Of a stretch of DNA of 15,952 nt, positions 7,522-15,674 are shown piece by piece (position 1 is the first letter of the stretch; every line of letters starts with the position of its first letter). The position numbers and the translations under genes are program-made. Source of the DNA: Thioalkalivibrio sp. (GTDB taxonomy: Bacteria > Pseudomonadota > Gammaproteobacteria > Ectothiorhodospirales > Ectothiorhodospiraceae); NCBI GenBank assembly GCA_003555285.1, contig PWGH01000169.1, positions 1 through 15,952 on the forward strand, in the 5' to 3' direction. The notes under the pieces are model-generated. The model had not been told where the DNA came from and ran no database searches. It saw only the letters and a program-made list of their open reading frames with translations.

Positions 7522-7653
7522 TTACCCCAGAAAGACCTCCGGTCGGATGCGCCATTCCTCCGCATCCTCGTAAGCGACGATGCGATCCTCGCCATCGGTG
7601 GCGGGGTTGGATAGATCAAGGGTGCGCGGCGTCAGAAAGACACGGGTTTTGGT
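7522..7653 (-). pseudogene. Unidentified C-terminal coding fragment
   Basis: About 43 residues with natural composition, including 'FLTPRTLDLSNPATDGEDRI' and 'YEDAEEWRIRPEVFLG', ending at a TAA (7522-7524). It stops three bases before the TTG of the fragment that follows on the minus strand, so the two may come from one donor operon. Its 5' end joins the HD-GYP remnant at about 7645, within a 12-bp sequence that recurs at 7377-7388. I do not recognise the family. There is no start codon and the fragment is probably silent. Confidence 0.4.
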
Positions 7654-8202
7654 ATCGTGAACTCTTCGTCGGTCAACCGGCCGGGCTTGTTGAGTATGGC
7701 TTCCGGTACCTTGATCTTGCCGATGTCATGCAACAGGGCACCGACGCCGATCTGGCGCATCAGAATTCGCTCCAGCCCGAGCGATTTGGCGAAGGTGATG
7801 AGCAGCACGGACACGCTCACCGAATGTTCGAAGGTGTACTGGTCCATCGTCCGGATGCGACCAAGGCTGAGCAGCGCATCCTGATTGCGGAAGATGGACT
7901 CGATCATCTGTTCGACCACGGGTTCGACCCGCTCCACTTCGACCTGCTTGCCCAGGCGCACGTCCCTCATCACGCACGCCGGTGACGATGCTGGAGGCGT
8001 CCGCCGCAACATCGACCCCCTTGGTCGTGTCGATGTACACCTCGCGAAACCCGATCCCACGAATCTTGGTGATGATGGCCGGTTGCTTCACCTCGAACCG
8101 GCTGCGGGCAAACGGGTGGTCCAGCCAGCCGCAGTTCAAGTCGTGGATATACATGCCCACGCGCAATTGCTCCAATCCAATCCTTTTGATCATCCGATGC
8201 AT
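7645..8202 (-). pseudogene. HD-GYP cyclic-di-GMP phosphodiesterase remnant
   Basis: The first ~70 codons from 8202 (or the ATG at 8193, MIKRIGLEQL) encode a DUF3391 domain: 'LRVGMYIHDLNCGWLDHPF' and 'GIGFREVYIDTTKGVDV'. Near 7970-7980 the homologous reading changes frame and continues as 'MRDVRLGKQVEVERVEPVVE', 'YTFEHSVSVSVLL', then the HD motif 'GALLHDIGKIKVPEAILNKP' and 'GRLTDEEF'. The linker between the two parts is far shorter than in related proteins, so an internal deletion probably accompanies the frameshift. Everything after 'LTDEEF', including the HHE and GYP motifs needed for activity, is replaced by unrelated sequence at about 7650. Intact members hydrolyse cyclic di-GMP; this one cannot. 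Confidence 0.82.
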
Positions 8203-8226
8203 CCCTTCGGGCAGACCCCATCGGCG

Positions 8227-8255
8227 ATTCTATGCCGCCCGCGGGACCGCAACAA
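8227..8255 (-). promoter_or_regulatory. Possible promoter of the HD-GYP remnant
   Basis: On the minus strand TTGTTG (8250-8255) and TAGAAT (8227-8232) are 17 bp apart. The -10 matches 5 of 6 consensus positions, the -35 only 3 of 6. It lies 25-34 bp before the two candidate starts. Rest of 8203-8398: nothing else supportable, apart from a CGGCACC direct repeat at 8333 and 8345 and a CCAGGCCTGG palindrome near 8377. Confidence 0.3.
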
Positions 8256-8398
8256 TCACCCTGTCCCCTGTGGAGCTGCCAGCGTTCGGCGAGCCCGATT
8301 CGCCGTCCCTGAACCGCACGCCCAAGCCTCTTCGGCACCGTTACCGGCACCCTCTCCCACATGGGGTTCTCGTTCGCCAGGCCTGGTGGTCGCACTCC

Positions 8399-9631
8399 TC
8401 AGGCGTCGGAGATGGCCGGTGACGCCTCGAGTTCGCTCAGGCGTTGCCTCAGCGCGGCTTCGACCCAGGCAAAGCCGATATGCTCCTGTTCCAGGCGCAG
8501 CGACTCCCGCAGGCGATGGCCGCGCAGGTCGTCGTACAGCGCGTGTTCGGCGGCGGTAAGTCGTGGCAGCTCATGCTGCACCGGCTCGGCCTCGCGGCCC
8601 CAATGCGCCTCGTGCGCCAGCAGGGTCGCGCGGTCCATCAGCAGCGAATCCACGTGTTGAAATCGGCTGCGCAGCTGATCGAGGATTGCGAAGCCGTGGG
8701 TGTCGATGTCGCCCCAGTACTGCAGCCGCTGCTGCTGCAGCCAGGCGACCCGGGCGAGTGCGTCCCAGCCGTAGCCGGCACCAAACAGGACGATGCCGCG
8801 GGGCATCGGCGGAAAGGCGAGAAAATTGATCTCGTTCTCGGTGATGAACATCCGCTGCACCGGCAGCGCGAGCGCGGCGAAGGTGTCCACATCGAGGATG
8901 ATGTCCTGTAGACACGATTCCCGCATCGCCTTCGGCACGCCGAAGAACACCGGCAGGTCGTCATCGAGCACCCGAAACCGGATGCGCGCGGGCTTGCTTC
9001 GAAATCCATAGCGCGCGTTGAAGCCCAAGGCACCGGTGCTCGCGCAGTCGATCGCTTCGGCCGGCAGCGTCCGATCCAGCCACTCGCTCAACACCCCCCG
9101 ATGCGCCTCGATGAATTTGCTGTGCACGCCCGGGATGTCGACTTGCCGCAGGTAGATGCCGGGGCGCGGATGCGCCTTGATCCAGGCGACGACGTCGAGG
9201 AGCCGTTCCCAGTCGGGGGCGAGCTCCAGCGCCCGCAACGGCCGCCGGGCGAGCCAGTCGAGCAGCGTCGGCTCGCGCGCACGGGTCTGGTCGATCAGGG
9301 CTTGAAAGTGCGCCGCCTCCCGCTGCTTGCCGATCCAGCGCAGCGCGTCGTCGAGGCTGTCGACCCAGGCCTCGCGCGGCACCGTGTTGGCACCGAAGAC
9401 CCGGTGGCTGAACTCGCGCCATTCGATCCGGCAGTACGGCAGCGGGCGCAGCGCGGCGATCCAGGCACGCACCGCATCGAAGTGCCCGGCCATCTCGGAT
9501 GAGGTCGGTCCCTTGAGCACCAGCCGCCGCGGGAAGATCTCTTGATCCTCGACCAGCGCGGTCAACAGGTCACCGCGCTCCCACAACCGTTGCACCTGCG
9601 CGCGCAGGTCCTCGGGGCGGGTCCAGTTCAT
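8399..9631 (-). CDS. jetD: Wadjet JetD, Toprim-type nuclease subunit (DUF3322/DUF2220)
   Basis: The protein has 410 residues. The N-terminal DUF3322 part spans roughly residues 1-190 ('WTRPEDLRAQVQRLWERGDL', 'LRQVDIPGVHSKFIE'). The C-terminal DUF2220 part has the Toprim features of a topoisomerase VI/Spo11-like nuclease: 'MFITENEINFLAFP', supplying the glutamate (E265 or E267), and 'YWGDIDTHGFAIL' with the D-x-D pair D308/D310. In Wadjet, JetD cuts DNA once the JetABC motor has extruded a closed circle, which removes plasmids. The gene starts 10 bp after jetC with an AGCGGG before the ATG, so it is the last gene of the operon. Length and motifs indicate an intact enzyme. No hairpin terminator is evident behind it; the HD-GYP remnant follows on the same strand. 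Confidence 0.92.
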   Translation of the reverse strand: MNWTRPEDLRAQVQRLWERGDLLTALVEDQEIFPRRLVLKGPTSSEMAGHFDAVRAWIAALRPLPYCRIEWREFSHRVFGANTVPREAWVDSLDDALRWIGKQREAAHFQALIDQTRAREPTLLDWLARRPLRALELAPDWERLLDVVAWIKAHPRPGIYLRQVDIPGVHSKFIEAHRGVLSEWLDRTLPAEAIDCASTGALGFNARYGFRSKPARIRFRVLDDDLPVFFGVPKAMRESCLQDIILDVDTFAALALPVQRMFITENEINFLAFPPMPRGIVLFGAGYGWDALARVAWLQQQRLQYWGDIDTHGFAILDQLRSRFQHVDSLLMDRATLLAHEAHWGREAEPVQHELPRLTAAEHALYDDLRGHRLRESLRLEQEHIGFAWVEAALRQRLSELEASPAISDA

Positions 9632-9641
9632 GCGGCCCGCT

Positions 9642-12600
9642 TCATATCGCCAGCCGCGCCTTCTCCTCGCGGTAGGCCTCGATCGACAGGTTGCGCAGGC
9701 TGGACGCCCTGCCCTGCTCGTTGTGCACGAAGCCGACGCTCGCGACGAAGGGCTCGATGATGTGGATCTTCTGCAGCGGGGTCACGATCAGCAGTTGCAG
9801 GTTGAGTTGGGCAAACAGGCGCAACCCGTATTGCGCGGATTCGTCCGAGCCCCGGCCGAAGGCCTCGTCGATCACGACGAAGCGGAACGACCGCGAGCGC
9901 ACAGCGCCCCACTCGAGCCCGAACTGGTACGCCAGACTCGCCGCCAGGATCGTGTAGGCCAGTTTCTCCTTCTGGCCCCCGGACTTGCCGCCGGAATCGG
10001 AGTAATGCTCGTGTTCGGCGTTATCCTCGCGCCAGCGCTCGCTGGCGGCAAACACGAACCAGTTGCGCACATCGGTGACCTTCGTGGTCCAACGCCGATC
10101 GGGCTCGGAGAGCCCGTCGCGGCCCCGGAAGCGGCTGATGATCGCCTTGACCTGGAGGAACTTCGCCTCGGAATACTGGGCATCGTCGGAGCCGGTCAGC
10201 GTACCCTCGGTGCAGGCGCGCAGTTCGGTCTGGAAATCGCGGATATCGGCGTCGGGGCTGGTCTGGGATTCGAGCACGATGTAGCGACCGGGGTTGTAGT
10301 CGATCTGGGTCAGCGACTCGTTGATGCGCGCGATCCGTTCCCGGATGGTTTCGCGCTCGCGGGCAAGCTGGGCGTTGAAGTTCGCGATCTCGTTGATCGT
10401 GTTGACGTTCAGCAATTCCTTGAAGCGCGCCTCGAAGCGTGGCAGGTCGTCACGCCCCAGGCTCTCGAGCAGCCCGCGGTACTCGAAAGCGGCCTCGATG
10501 CTGGCGTCGAATTCCGCCGTCTCGAGCTTGAACTCCTCCTTGAACGCCATCATCGCCTGGATGACCCGGTCGCGGGTCCGTTTGACCTTCGCATCCTCGG
10601 CGTCGATGCGCTTTTGCAGCCAGCCCCGCAGGTCCTGCTCCCGGTTGTCGCAGGACTCGACCGTCAGCGTATGCGCCCCGAGCGCCTCGTCGCGCATCGC
10701 CTCCAGCCGCTCGTGCAGCGCGACCACCGGCGGCTCGGCATCGAGTACCGCCTGGGTCTCGGTCCTGAGCAGCGCGGCGTCGCTGCGCTTTTGCTCGGTC
10801 TTCGAGCGACGATCGCGCACCGCGTCCAGCTCCGCCTCGACGGCCTCGAGCTTCGCCCGGGCGTCGGCGAGCTGCCGGTTGAGTTCATGAAGACGGTCGG
10901 AAGCCGCCTCGAGGCGGTGACGCTCGTCGGTCAGCGCGTTGATCGCGGTGACCACCGACGGCCAGTCGAGCTCCTGAAAATCGTTGAACTCCTGCAACCC
11001 GGTCAGCGCGTTCAGGCGCGCCTCGAGCCCGCGGCGCTCGCCCTGCAAGGCGCCGATCTGCCGCGCGATTTCGGCGAGCCCGGTCTCCAGCTGGCGGGAA
11101 CGGGCCTCGAGGGCCGCGATCTTCGCGGCATTGGTCCAGCCGAGCACGTAGCGGCTGCGGTCCGACAGCGCATGGCGGTCGTCCTTCTCGTGGCGTCCGC
11201 TCGGGTCCTTGATCTGGCCGGCGAGGGTGATCGCGCGCCGCTCGCGCCGAAACGCCTCCTGGGTCTCGCAGCACGCGACGTCGAAGCGATGCGCGAGCTC
11301 GCGCTCGAGCCAGTCGTAGAACGGCGAATCGGGCTTGATCGAGAGCTTGCGCGCCAGCGCATCGGCGTGCAGGTCGGGCAAGGTTCCGCGCCGGACGGGA
11401 CGCACCTGAAAGTAGACCAGCCGCCCGCGCAGGTGGCTGCGATCGACCCAGTCGGCGACCGCGGGGTAGTGGTGGTCGGGCACCAGCAACGACAGGCCGA
11501 AGCCGCGCATCAGGCGCTCCGCGGCGCCTTCCCACGCCTGTTCCTCCTCGCGCACCTGCAGCAACTCACCGGCAAAGGGCATTGTGTCCTCGTCGAGCCC
11601 GAGTGCTGCGCACAGCGCCGCGCGAATCCGGATCTGATGATCGTCGATGTTGCTGCGCCGCCGCCGAAGGCTGTCGATCTCGGTGCCCAGGGCGTCGTGC
11701 TCCTGCTTGCCCTGGCGCAGGTTCACCGCCTGTTCGGTCAGCGCGTTCTGCAGATCGGCGTCCTGCGTGCGCAGCGTCTCGCGCAGGCCCGCCAGACGCC
11801 CGCGCTGGACCAGAAACGCCGCCTCGTCGTCGGCCGCGGGCTCATCGACCACACCGGTGAGGTCGGCATAGCGCCGTGCCTTGATCAGCCGGGCCTCGCG
11901 CAGCTTCTCCTTCTGCCGGATCTCCTCGGCCAGACGCTCGAGTCGATCGCCGCCGTTGTCGGCCACCGCGCGTTTGAGTTCATCGACCCGGATGCGGTGC
12001 TCGTCCCGGTTCGCCTCGAGCCGGAGCACCTGGGCGTCGAGGCGCTGCCAGTCCTCGTTCAGGCTGGCGAGGCGCCGGTCGAGCAGGCCCCGCTTCAAGT
12101 CGGCGAAATGTGCGCGCAGCGCGTCGCGACAGTGGCGCAGCGTCTCGGCCTCGGCCTCCAGCGCCTGATGCCGATCACAATCCGCCACCAGCGGCTCGAG
12201 CAGCTCCACCTGCCGCTTCGCCTTGAGCACGGCCTCGTGGGCCCGGTTGAGGTCGTCGAAGTGCGCGATCAGCGCCTGGATGCGCGGCGTGACGTCGAAG
12301 GGCTCCAGCATGTGGCTGCGCACGAAGTCGGTCAGGTTGCCCACCGACTTCATCGACACGGTCTGATGAAAAAGATCCAGGGCCTGGTCGTTGTCGATGC
12401 CGAAGCGGCGCCGGAACCAGGCGCCGTACTTCGGGAAACTGTCCTCGATCAGCGCCCCCAGCCCGCGCAGGCGCTTGCGCAGTTGGCCGATGTCGGGGCC
12501 AAAGTGCGCGAAGTCTTCGGCGATGGTCAGCGGCCGCTCGGCGCCGACGAAGAAACGTGCCGGCTGCCCCTGGGCGTCCTTGCTCCAGAACACCTGCGCC

Positions 12601-13052
12601 AGCGTCACCGTCTGGTCGTAACCGGCATTGTGGAACACGCCGAGAATCACCGAGTAGCTGTTGTGATCGCGCAGGGCGACGGGTTTGGCGGCACCGGTTA
12701 CCTCGTTGCGCTCGGACTTGTAGTGCCCGAGCACGTAGGAACGCAGGCTGCGTTCGCGGCTGTCGGCGCCCGCGGCCTTGTTGTAGGCGACCCGGTTCGC
12801 CGGCACCAGCAGCGTGGTCACGGCGTCGACCAGCGTCGACTTGCCGGAACCGATATCGCCGGTCAGCAAACCATTGCGGCCATCGAGCTGCAGGGTCCAG
12901 ACCCGGGCGTCGAAGGTGCCCCAGTTGAACACCTCCAGGCGCTGCAGGCGAAAACCGGCCAAGGCATCGTCGCCGACGAAGTCCAGGCCCAGCGTCTGGG
13001 CCTCGGCCGTCGCTTCGGGGCGACCCGACTGAAACGTGGAAGCATTACTCAT
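9642..13052 (-). CDS. jetC: Wadjet JetC, SMC/MukB-like ATPase
   Basis: This 1136-residue protein is the motor subunit. The N-terminal ATPase half has 'FNWGTF' and the Walker A 'GDIGSGKST' (65-73), followed by the family's '[20 protein letters not shown]' block. Long charged coiled coils fill the middle (about 290-960), broken near 490-640 by a globular region with aromatic and proline residues that may be the hinge. The C-terminal half has the ABC signature '[12 protein letters not shown]' (from 1023), the Walker B '[17 protein letters not shown]' (D1062, E1063) and a switch-like strand 'LLIVTP'. ATP-driven loop extrusion with JetA and JetB is known for the family. The start overlaps jetB by 4 bp. 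All motifs are present, so it should be active. A very long antisense open frame on the other strand is a composition effect. Confidence 0.95.
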   Translation of the reverse strand: MSNASTFQSGRPEATAEAQTLGLDFVGDDALAGFRLQRLEVFNWGTFDARVWTLQLDGRNGLLTGDIGSGKSTLVDAVTTLLVPANRVAYNKAAGADSRERSLRSYVLGHYKSERNEVTGAAKPVALRDHNSYSVILGVFHNAGYDQTVTLAQVFWSKDAQGQPARFFVGAERPLTIAEDFAHFGPDIGQLRKRLRGLGALIEDSFPKYGAWFRRRFGIDNDQALDLFHQTVSMKSVGNLTDFVRSHMLEPFDVTPRIQALIAHFDDLNRAHEAVLKAKRQVELLEPLVADCDRHQALEAEAETLRHCRDALRAHFADLKRGLLDRRLASLNEDWQRLDAQVLRLEANRDEHRIRVDELKRAVADNGGDRLERLAEEIRQKEKLREARLIKARRYADLTGVVDEPAADDEAAFLVQRGRLAGLRETLRTQDADLQNALTEQAVNLRQGKQEHDALGTEIDSLRRRRSNIDDHQIRIRAALCAALGLDEDTMPFAGELLQVREEEQAWEGAAERLMRGFGLSLLVPDHHYPAVADWVDRSHLRGRLVYFQVRPVRRGTLPDLHADALARKLSIKPDSPFYDWLERELAHRFDVACCETQEAFRRERRAITLAGQIKDPSGRHEKDDRHALSDRSRYVLGWTNAAKIAALEARSRQLETGLAEIARQIGALQGERRGLEARLNALTGLQEFNDFQELDWPSVVTAINALTDERHRLEAASDRLHELNRQLADARAKLEAVEAELDAVRDRRSKTEQKRSDAALLRTETQAVLDAEPPVVALHERLEAMRDEALGAHTLTVESCDNREQDLRGWLQKRIDAEDAKVKRTRDRVIQAMMAFKEEFKLETAEFDASIEAAFEYRGLLESLGRDDLPRFEARFKELLNVNTINEIANFNAQLARERETIRERIARINESLTQIDYNPGRYIVLESQTSPDADIRDFQTELRACTEGTLTGSDDAQYSEAKFLQVKAIISRFRGRDGLSEPDRRWTTKVTDVRNWFVFAASERWREDNAEHEHYSDSGGKSGGQKEKLAYTILAASLAYQFGLEWGAVRSRSFRFVVIDEAFGRGSDESAQYGLRLFAQLNLQLLIVTPLQKIHIIEPFVASVGFVHNEQGRASSLRNLSIEAYREEKARLAI

Positions 13053-13756
13053 GAATCACCGTCCTGCACTTCGACGCGCGAGCGCGGTGAGCCCGCATCG
13101 GTTTCGGTGCCGTCAACCGAGGCGCCGGCCTCGGCCAGCCACTGCGCCCGATACGCCGCCAGCCGGTCGTCGAACTCGGCGAGCCACTGCGCATCGACGA
13201 AGGCCTTCAGGATGCGCCGGACCTCGTAGCTCGGCGGGCCGGCCGTCTTCAGGCGCTGCAGGAAGCCCAGTTCGACGATCTTGTTGATGTGCGTCTCGAT
13301 GCGGGCGATGAAGCGGGTGTCGTCGCTGCTGTCGGGCAGGAACACCCGCACCAGATCGACGATCTCGTCGCGGGTGAGCACCAGACGCGTGTCCCCGCCG
13401 CCGGCATCGAACTCGGCGAGCTTCTTGCGCAGCAGGGCGAGCAGCAGGCTCACCGGAAACGACAACGGCCGGCGCGCAATCAGCCGCGGCGGCCGGGACC
13501 CGGCGGGTTCGGCGCTGTCGGAACGGGCGTCGTCAGGACGCGACCGCAGGAACGCGTAGCCCTCGGCCTCGTCGAGCACCAGCTCCAGGTCGAGGACCTT
13601 CATGTAGTCGCGCACCTGCGCCTGCAGGTCGAGCAGCGCGGCCCAGAGCCGCTCGTCGCCATCGCGGTAGATCACGCCCTTGAGTAGCGTGACCGCCAGC
13701 ACCGGCAACTCCGAGCCCGCGAAATCCGCGCCACTTTCCACTTCCACCATCGTCAT
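13049..13756 (-). CDS. jetB: Wadjet JetB, KITE-type subunit (DUF4194)
   Basis: A 235-residue protein with the DUF4194 pattern: '[20 protein letters not shown]', '[20 protein letters not shown]', '[13 protein letters not shown]', '[17 protein letters not shown]', and the winged-helix-like end '[14 protein letters not shown]'. In Wadjet it acts as the KITE dimer that bridges the kleisin JetA and the SMC heads, like MukE or MksE. A serine- and proline-rich loop near residues 75-92 is probably disordered. The ATG overlaps the jetA stop in an ATGA, and its stop overlaps the jetC start in the same way, so the three genes are translationally coupled. The C-terminal ~25 residues are polar and look flexible. 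Confidence 0.92.
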   Translation of the reverse strand: MTMVEVESGADFAGSELPVLAVTLLKGVIYRDGDERLWAALLDLQAQVRDYMKVLDLELVLDEAEGYAFLRSRPDDARSDSAEPAGSRPPRLIARRPLSFPVSLLLALLRKKLAEFDAGGGDTRLVLTRDEIVDLVRVFLPDSSDDTRFIARIETHINKIVELGFLQRLKTAGPPSYEVRRILKAFVDAQWLAEFDDRLAAYRAQWLAEAGASVDGTETDAGSPRSRVEVQDGDS

Positions 13757-15261
13757 CTCACAAAGGTTACGCGCGGCATCCGGGCGCGTCGGGTGCAGGG
13801 GTTCCCGTCACGCCCGAGCGCCTGCCAGGTGATCAGCTCGGGGCTGGCCTCGTCGACGACCACCTTCAGCGGTGCGCGACCGAGCTCCAGATAGGCGATG
13901 AGTTCCGCAAGCCCGCGCTGCAGGGGTTGCGCGTCGATCAGCTCGCGCAGCGTCACCTGCGCCCGTTCCTGCAAGGCATGGCGCACGTGTCGGGCCAGCC
14001 GCGCCTTGTCGACGACGACCTGCGAATACAGCGCCGAGGCATCGACGTCCACCTCGCCGGTCTCCAGTTCGATGTCCGCAATCACCGGTTTCACCGCCGG
14101 CCGGTGCAACGGACGCTCCATCGGCAACTCGATCTCCGCCGCGGTCGCCGCGATGGCCATGATCGCGCCCGTGGGTTGGCCGGGGGACTGGCCGGGGGAC
14201 TGGGCCTCGCGCAGTCCCAGCGCCTTGGTCTCGATACCGTGCAGGATATCCATGATGCGCCGGTTCTCCAACCAGGCCTGGTCGTCGAGAAAGCGCCGCA
14301 GCTGCTGCGACAATCGGGCGACGGTGCGCTGGGTGTGCTCGCCCGCCTCGAGCCAGTCGTAATGCACGCGCCGGGTGCGGGCATCGGGTCGCAGCTCCGC
14401 GACCGGCGGCAAGGCCAGCACCCGGTCCAGCAGTTCGGAGAGTTCCTCCTGGCGACGGCTGGACATCAGAAAGTCCCAGAAGGCCCGGAAGCTGCGCCCC
14501 TGATCGGAATCGGCAATCGCATCGCGTTCGCCCATGATGTCCTCGAGCAACGCCCCCTTCGACCCCTCCCACAGCGCAATGCGCTCGCGCACCCGGCGAT
14601 CGAGTGCCCGCAGGTTGTGTTCGACCTCGCGAAAGTCGGTCAACAGCTCGCGGGCAAGCTGCATGAACTGCTGGAAGCGATCGCGCAACGCCGTGTCGTC
14701 CAGGAGCGGCACGTCACCCGAACGCACCTGTTCGATCTCGCGATCGATGGCATCGCGGCGCTTTTGCAGTTCGGCGACGCGTTTCTCCGGGTCGGCCTCG
14801 CTGCCCTCGCTCATCTGCTTGAGCAATTCGAACAGCGTGAGCAGCCGCGACTCGGTGCCGACGAAGCTGCGCGCGGCCAGCGTGACCAACCAGGCAATCG
14901 CCTTTTCGGTCGCGGGGGTCAGGTCGAACTGCGGTTCGTCGGAACCCAGCGTGTAGAACTTGCGCAGCCAGCCCTTCTCCGGGCTCGCCCAGTCGTCGAG
15001 GTACTGGATCGCCGAGCGGGGGAAGGCCTCGGATCCCAGACGCTCACGCAGCGCGAAGAGCTCGTCCTCCAGTGCTTCGGCCAGATCCGCGGCGGCCATG
15101 ACCCGCACGTTGGGCACCACGAACACGCGGTGCAGAAAACTGGCCATCAGCGGCGCATGATCCGAGCGCAGCAAGCGCCACGCCGGGTGGCGCAGCCGCA
15201 AGGCCTCGAGGGTGGCAAAATCCATGCTCAAACCGGGCGGGTTCATGGCGGGCTGGCTCAT
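13753..15261 (-). CDS. jetA: Wadjet JetA, kleisin subunit (DUF3375)
   Basis: This DUF3375 protein has 502 residues from the chosen start. It opens with the family's 'DFATLEALRLRHPAWRLLRS', 'HAPLMASFLHRVF' and 'NVRVMAAADLAEALEDELF'. A central coiled-coil region follows ('AELQKRRDAIDREIEQVRSG' onward), then a linker with a doubled SPGQ, and a C-terminal winged-helix-like domain ('LRELIDAQPLQRGLAELIAY'). It links the JetC heads and carries JetB. The start is uncertain: the ATG at 15261 has GGAG ten bases upstream; the ATG at 15225 (MDFATLEAL) matches the usual family N-terminus but has a weak site; a GTG at 15303 is least likely. It is the first gene of the operon and overlaps jetB by 4 bp. Confidence 0.92.
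   Translation of the reverse strand: MSQPAMNPPGLSMDFATLEALRLRHPAWRLLRSDHAPLMASFLHRVFVVPNVRVMAAADLAEALEDELFALRERLGSEAFPRSAIQYLDDWASPEKGWLRKFYTLGSDEPQFDLTPATEKAIAWLVTLAARSFVGTESRLLTLFELLKQMSEGSEADPEKRVAELQKRRDAIDREIEQVRSGDVPLLDDTALRDRFQQFMQLARELLTDFREVEHNLRALDRRVRERIALWEGSKGALLEDIMGERDAIADSDQGRSFRAFWDFLMSSRRQEELSELLDRVLALPPVAELRPDARTRRVHYDWLEAGEHTQRTVARLSQQLRRFLDDQAWLENRRIMDILHGIETKALGLREAQSPGQSPGQPTGAIMAIAATAAEIELPMERPLHRPAVKPVIADIELETGEVDVDASALYSQVVVDKARLARHVRHALQERAQVTLRELIDAQPLQRGLAELIAYLELGRAPLKVVVDEASPELITWQALGRDGNPCTRRARMPRVTFVR
14177..14200. repeat. Two perfect 12-bp tandem units inside jetA
   Basis: TGGCCGGGGGAC occurs twice back to back, with a partial third copy after it. On the jetA strand it encodes SPGQ-SPGQ within a Gln/Pro/Gly linker. 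The unit is a multiple of three, so slippage would change linker length without breaking the frame. Confidence 0.8.
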
Positions 15262-15333
15262 GCCGGGCGGGCTCCGGCGGGCAACGCGGCCCCCAATACC
15301 CACTTCCGATCGGGCACGGGCTGCGGGGCCCCG

Positions 15334-15362
15334 TTTCTACCGATGCTGGAGCTGCGTGTCAC
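15334..15362 (-). promoter_or_regulatory. Probable jetABCD promoter
   Basis: On the minus strand GTGACA (15357-15362; 5 of 6 to TTGACA) and TAGAAA (15334-15339; 4 of 6 to TATAAT) are exactly 17 bp apart. Transcription would start near 15327, giving a leader of about 65 bases before the ATG at 15261. It lies in the 177-bp gap after the rubredoxin gene, so jet can be expressed on its own, though read-through from rubredoxin is possible. No operator-like palindrome is obvious. Confidence 0.5.
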
Positions 15363-15438
15363 GCGGGCGACCGGCGGCGACCCGGCGTGCGTAGGCCGCG
15401 CCCTGGCGTGCGCCCTGGTGGTACCGAGCGATTCCGGC

Positions 15439-15606
15439 TCAGTCGAAGGCAATGGGCGCGAAATCCGCCTTCGTCGCGCCGCATTCGGGACACGTCCAGC
15501 TATCCGGGATTTCTTCCCATGGGGTTCCGGGTGGAATGCCTTCGTCGGGAAGCCCTTCAGCTTCGTCGTAGAAAAAACCACAGGTATTGCACTCATAGGT
15601 CTTCAT
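15439..15606 (-). CDS. Rubredoxin
   Basis: A 55-residue protein with the classic rubredoxin layout: two iron-binding cysteine pairs, 'CNTCG' (C6, C9) and 'CPECGA' (C39, C42), around '[20 protein letters not shown]' and 'IPDSWTCP'. It is a soluble one-iron electron carrier, with partners ranging from alkane hydroxylases to oxygen-defence reductases; the context does not show which. The ATG at 15606 has GGGGGA five bases upstream. The open frame extends further but the added residues are not rubredoxin-like. It lies 177 bp before jetA on the same strand, is complete, and looks like a resident chromosomal gene flanking the defence locus. Confidence 0.96.
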   Translation of the reverse strand: MKTYECNTCGFFYDEAEGLPDEGIPPGTPWEEIPDSWTCPECGATKADFAPIAFD

Positions 15607-15674
15607 CCTGTCCCCCGACTCGCCGTGGCTTGAGTGCCGGCCGCGAAACCCGGCCTTGGGTGCGTAACCGATCG

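Noticed and set aside
8333..8351. Direct repeat CGGCACC-5 bp-CGGCACC
   Set aside because: Too short and lone to be a CRISPR, attachment site or operator; no partner copies elsewhere.
9630..13229. A 1199-codon open frame on the plus strand, antisense to jetC and jetB
   Set aside because: It mirrors jetC codon by codon. The protein is Leu/Arg/Gln/Gly rich with no domain, as expected opposite a GC-rich coding sequence, while jetC has every family motif.
13927..15633. A 568-codon plus-strand open frame opposite jetA and rubredoxin
   Set aside because: It is a shadow of two well-supported minus-strand genes and shows no protein family features.
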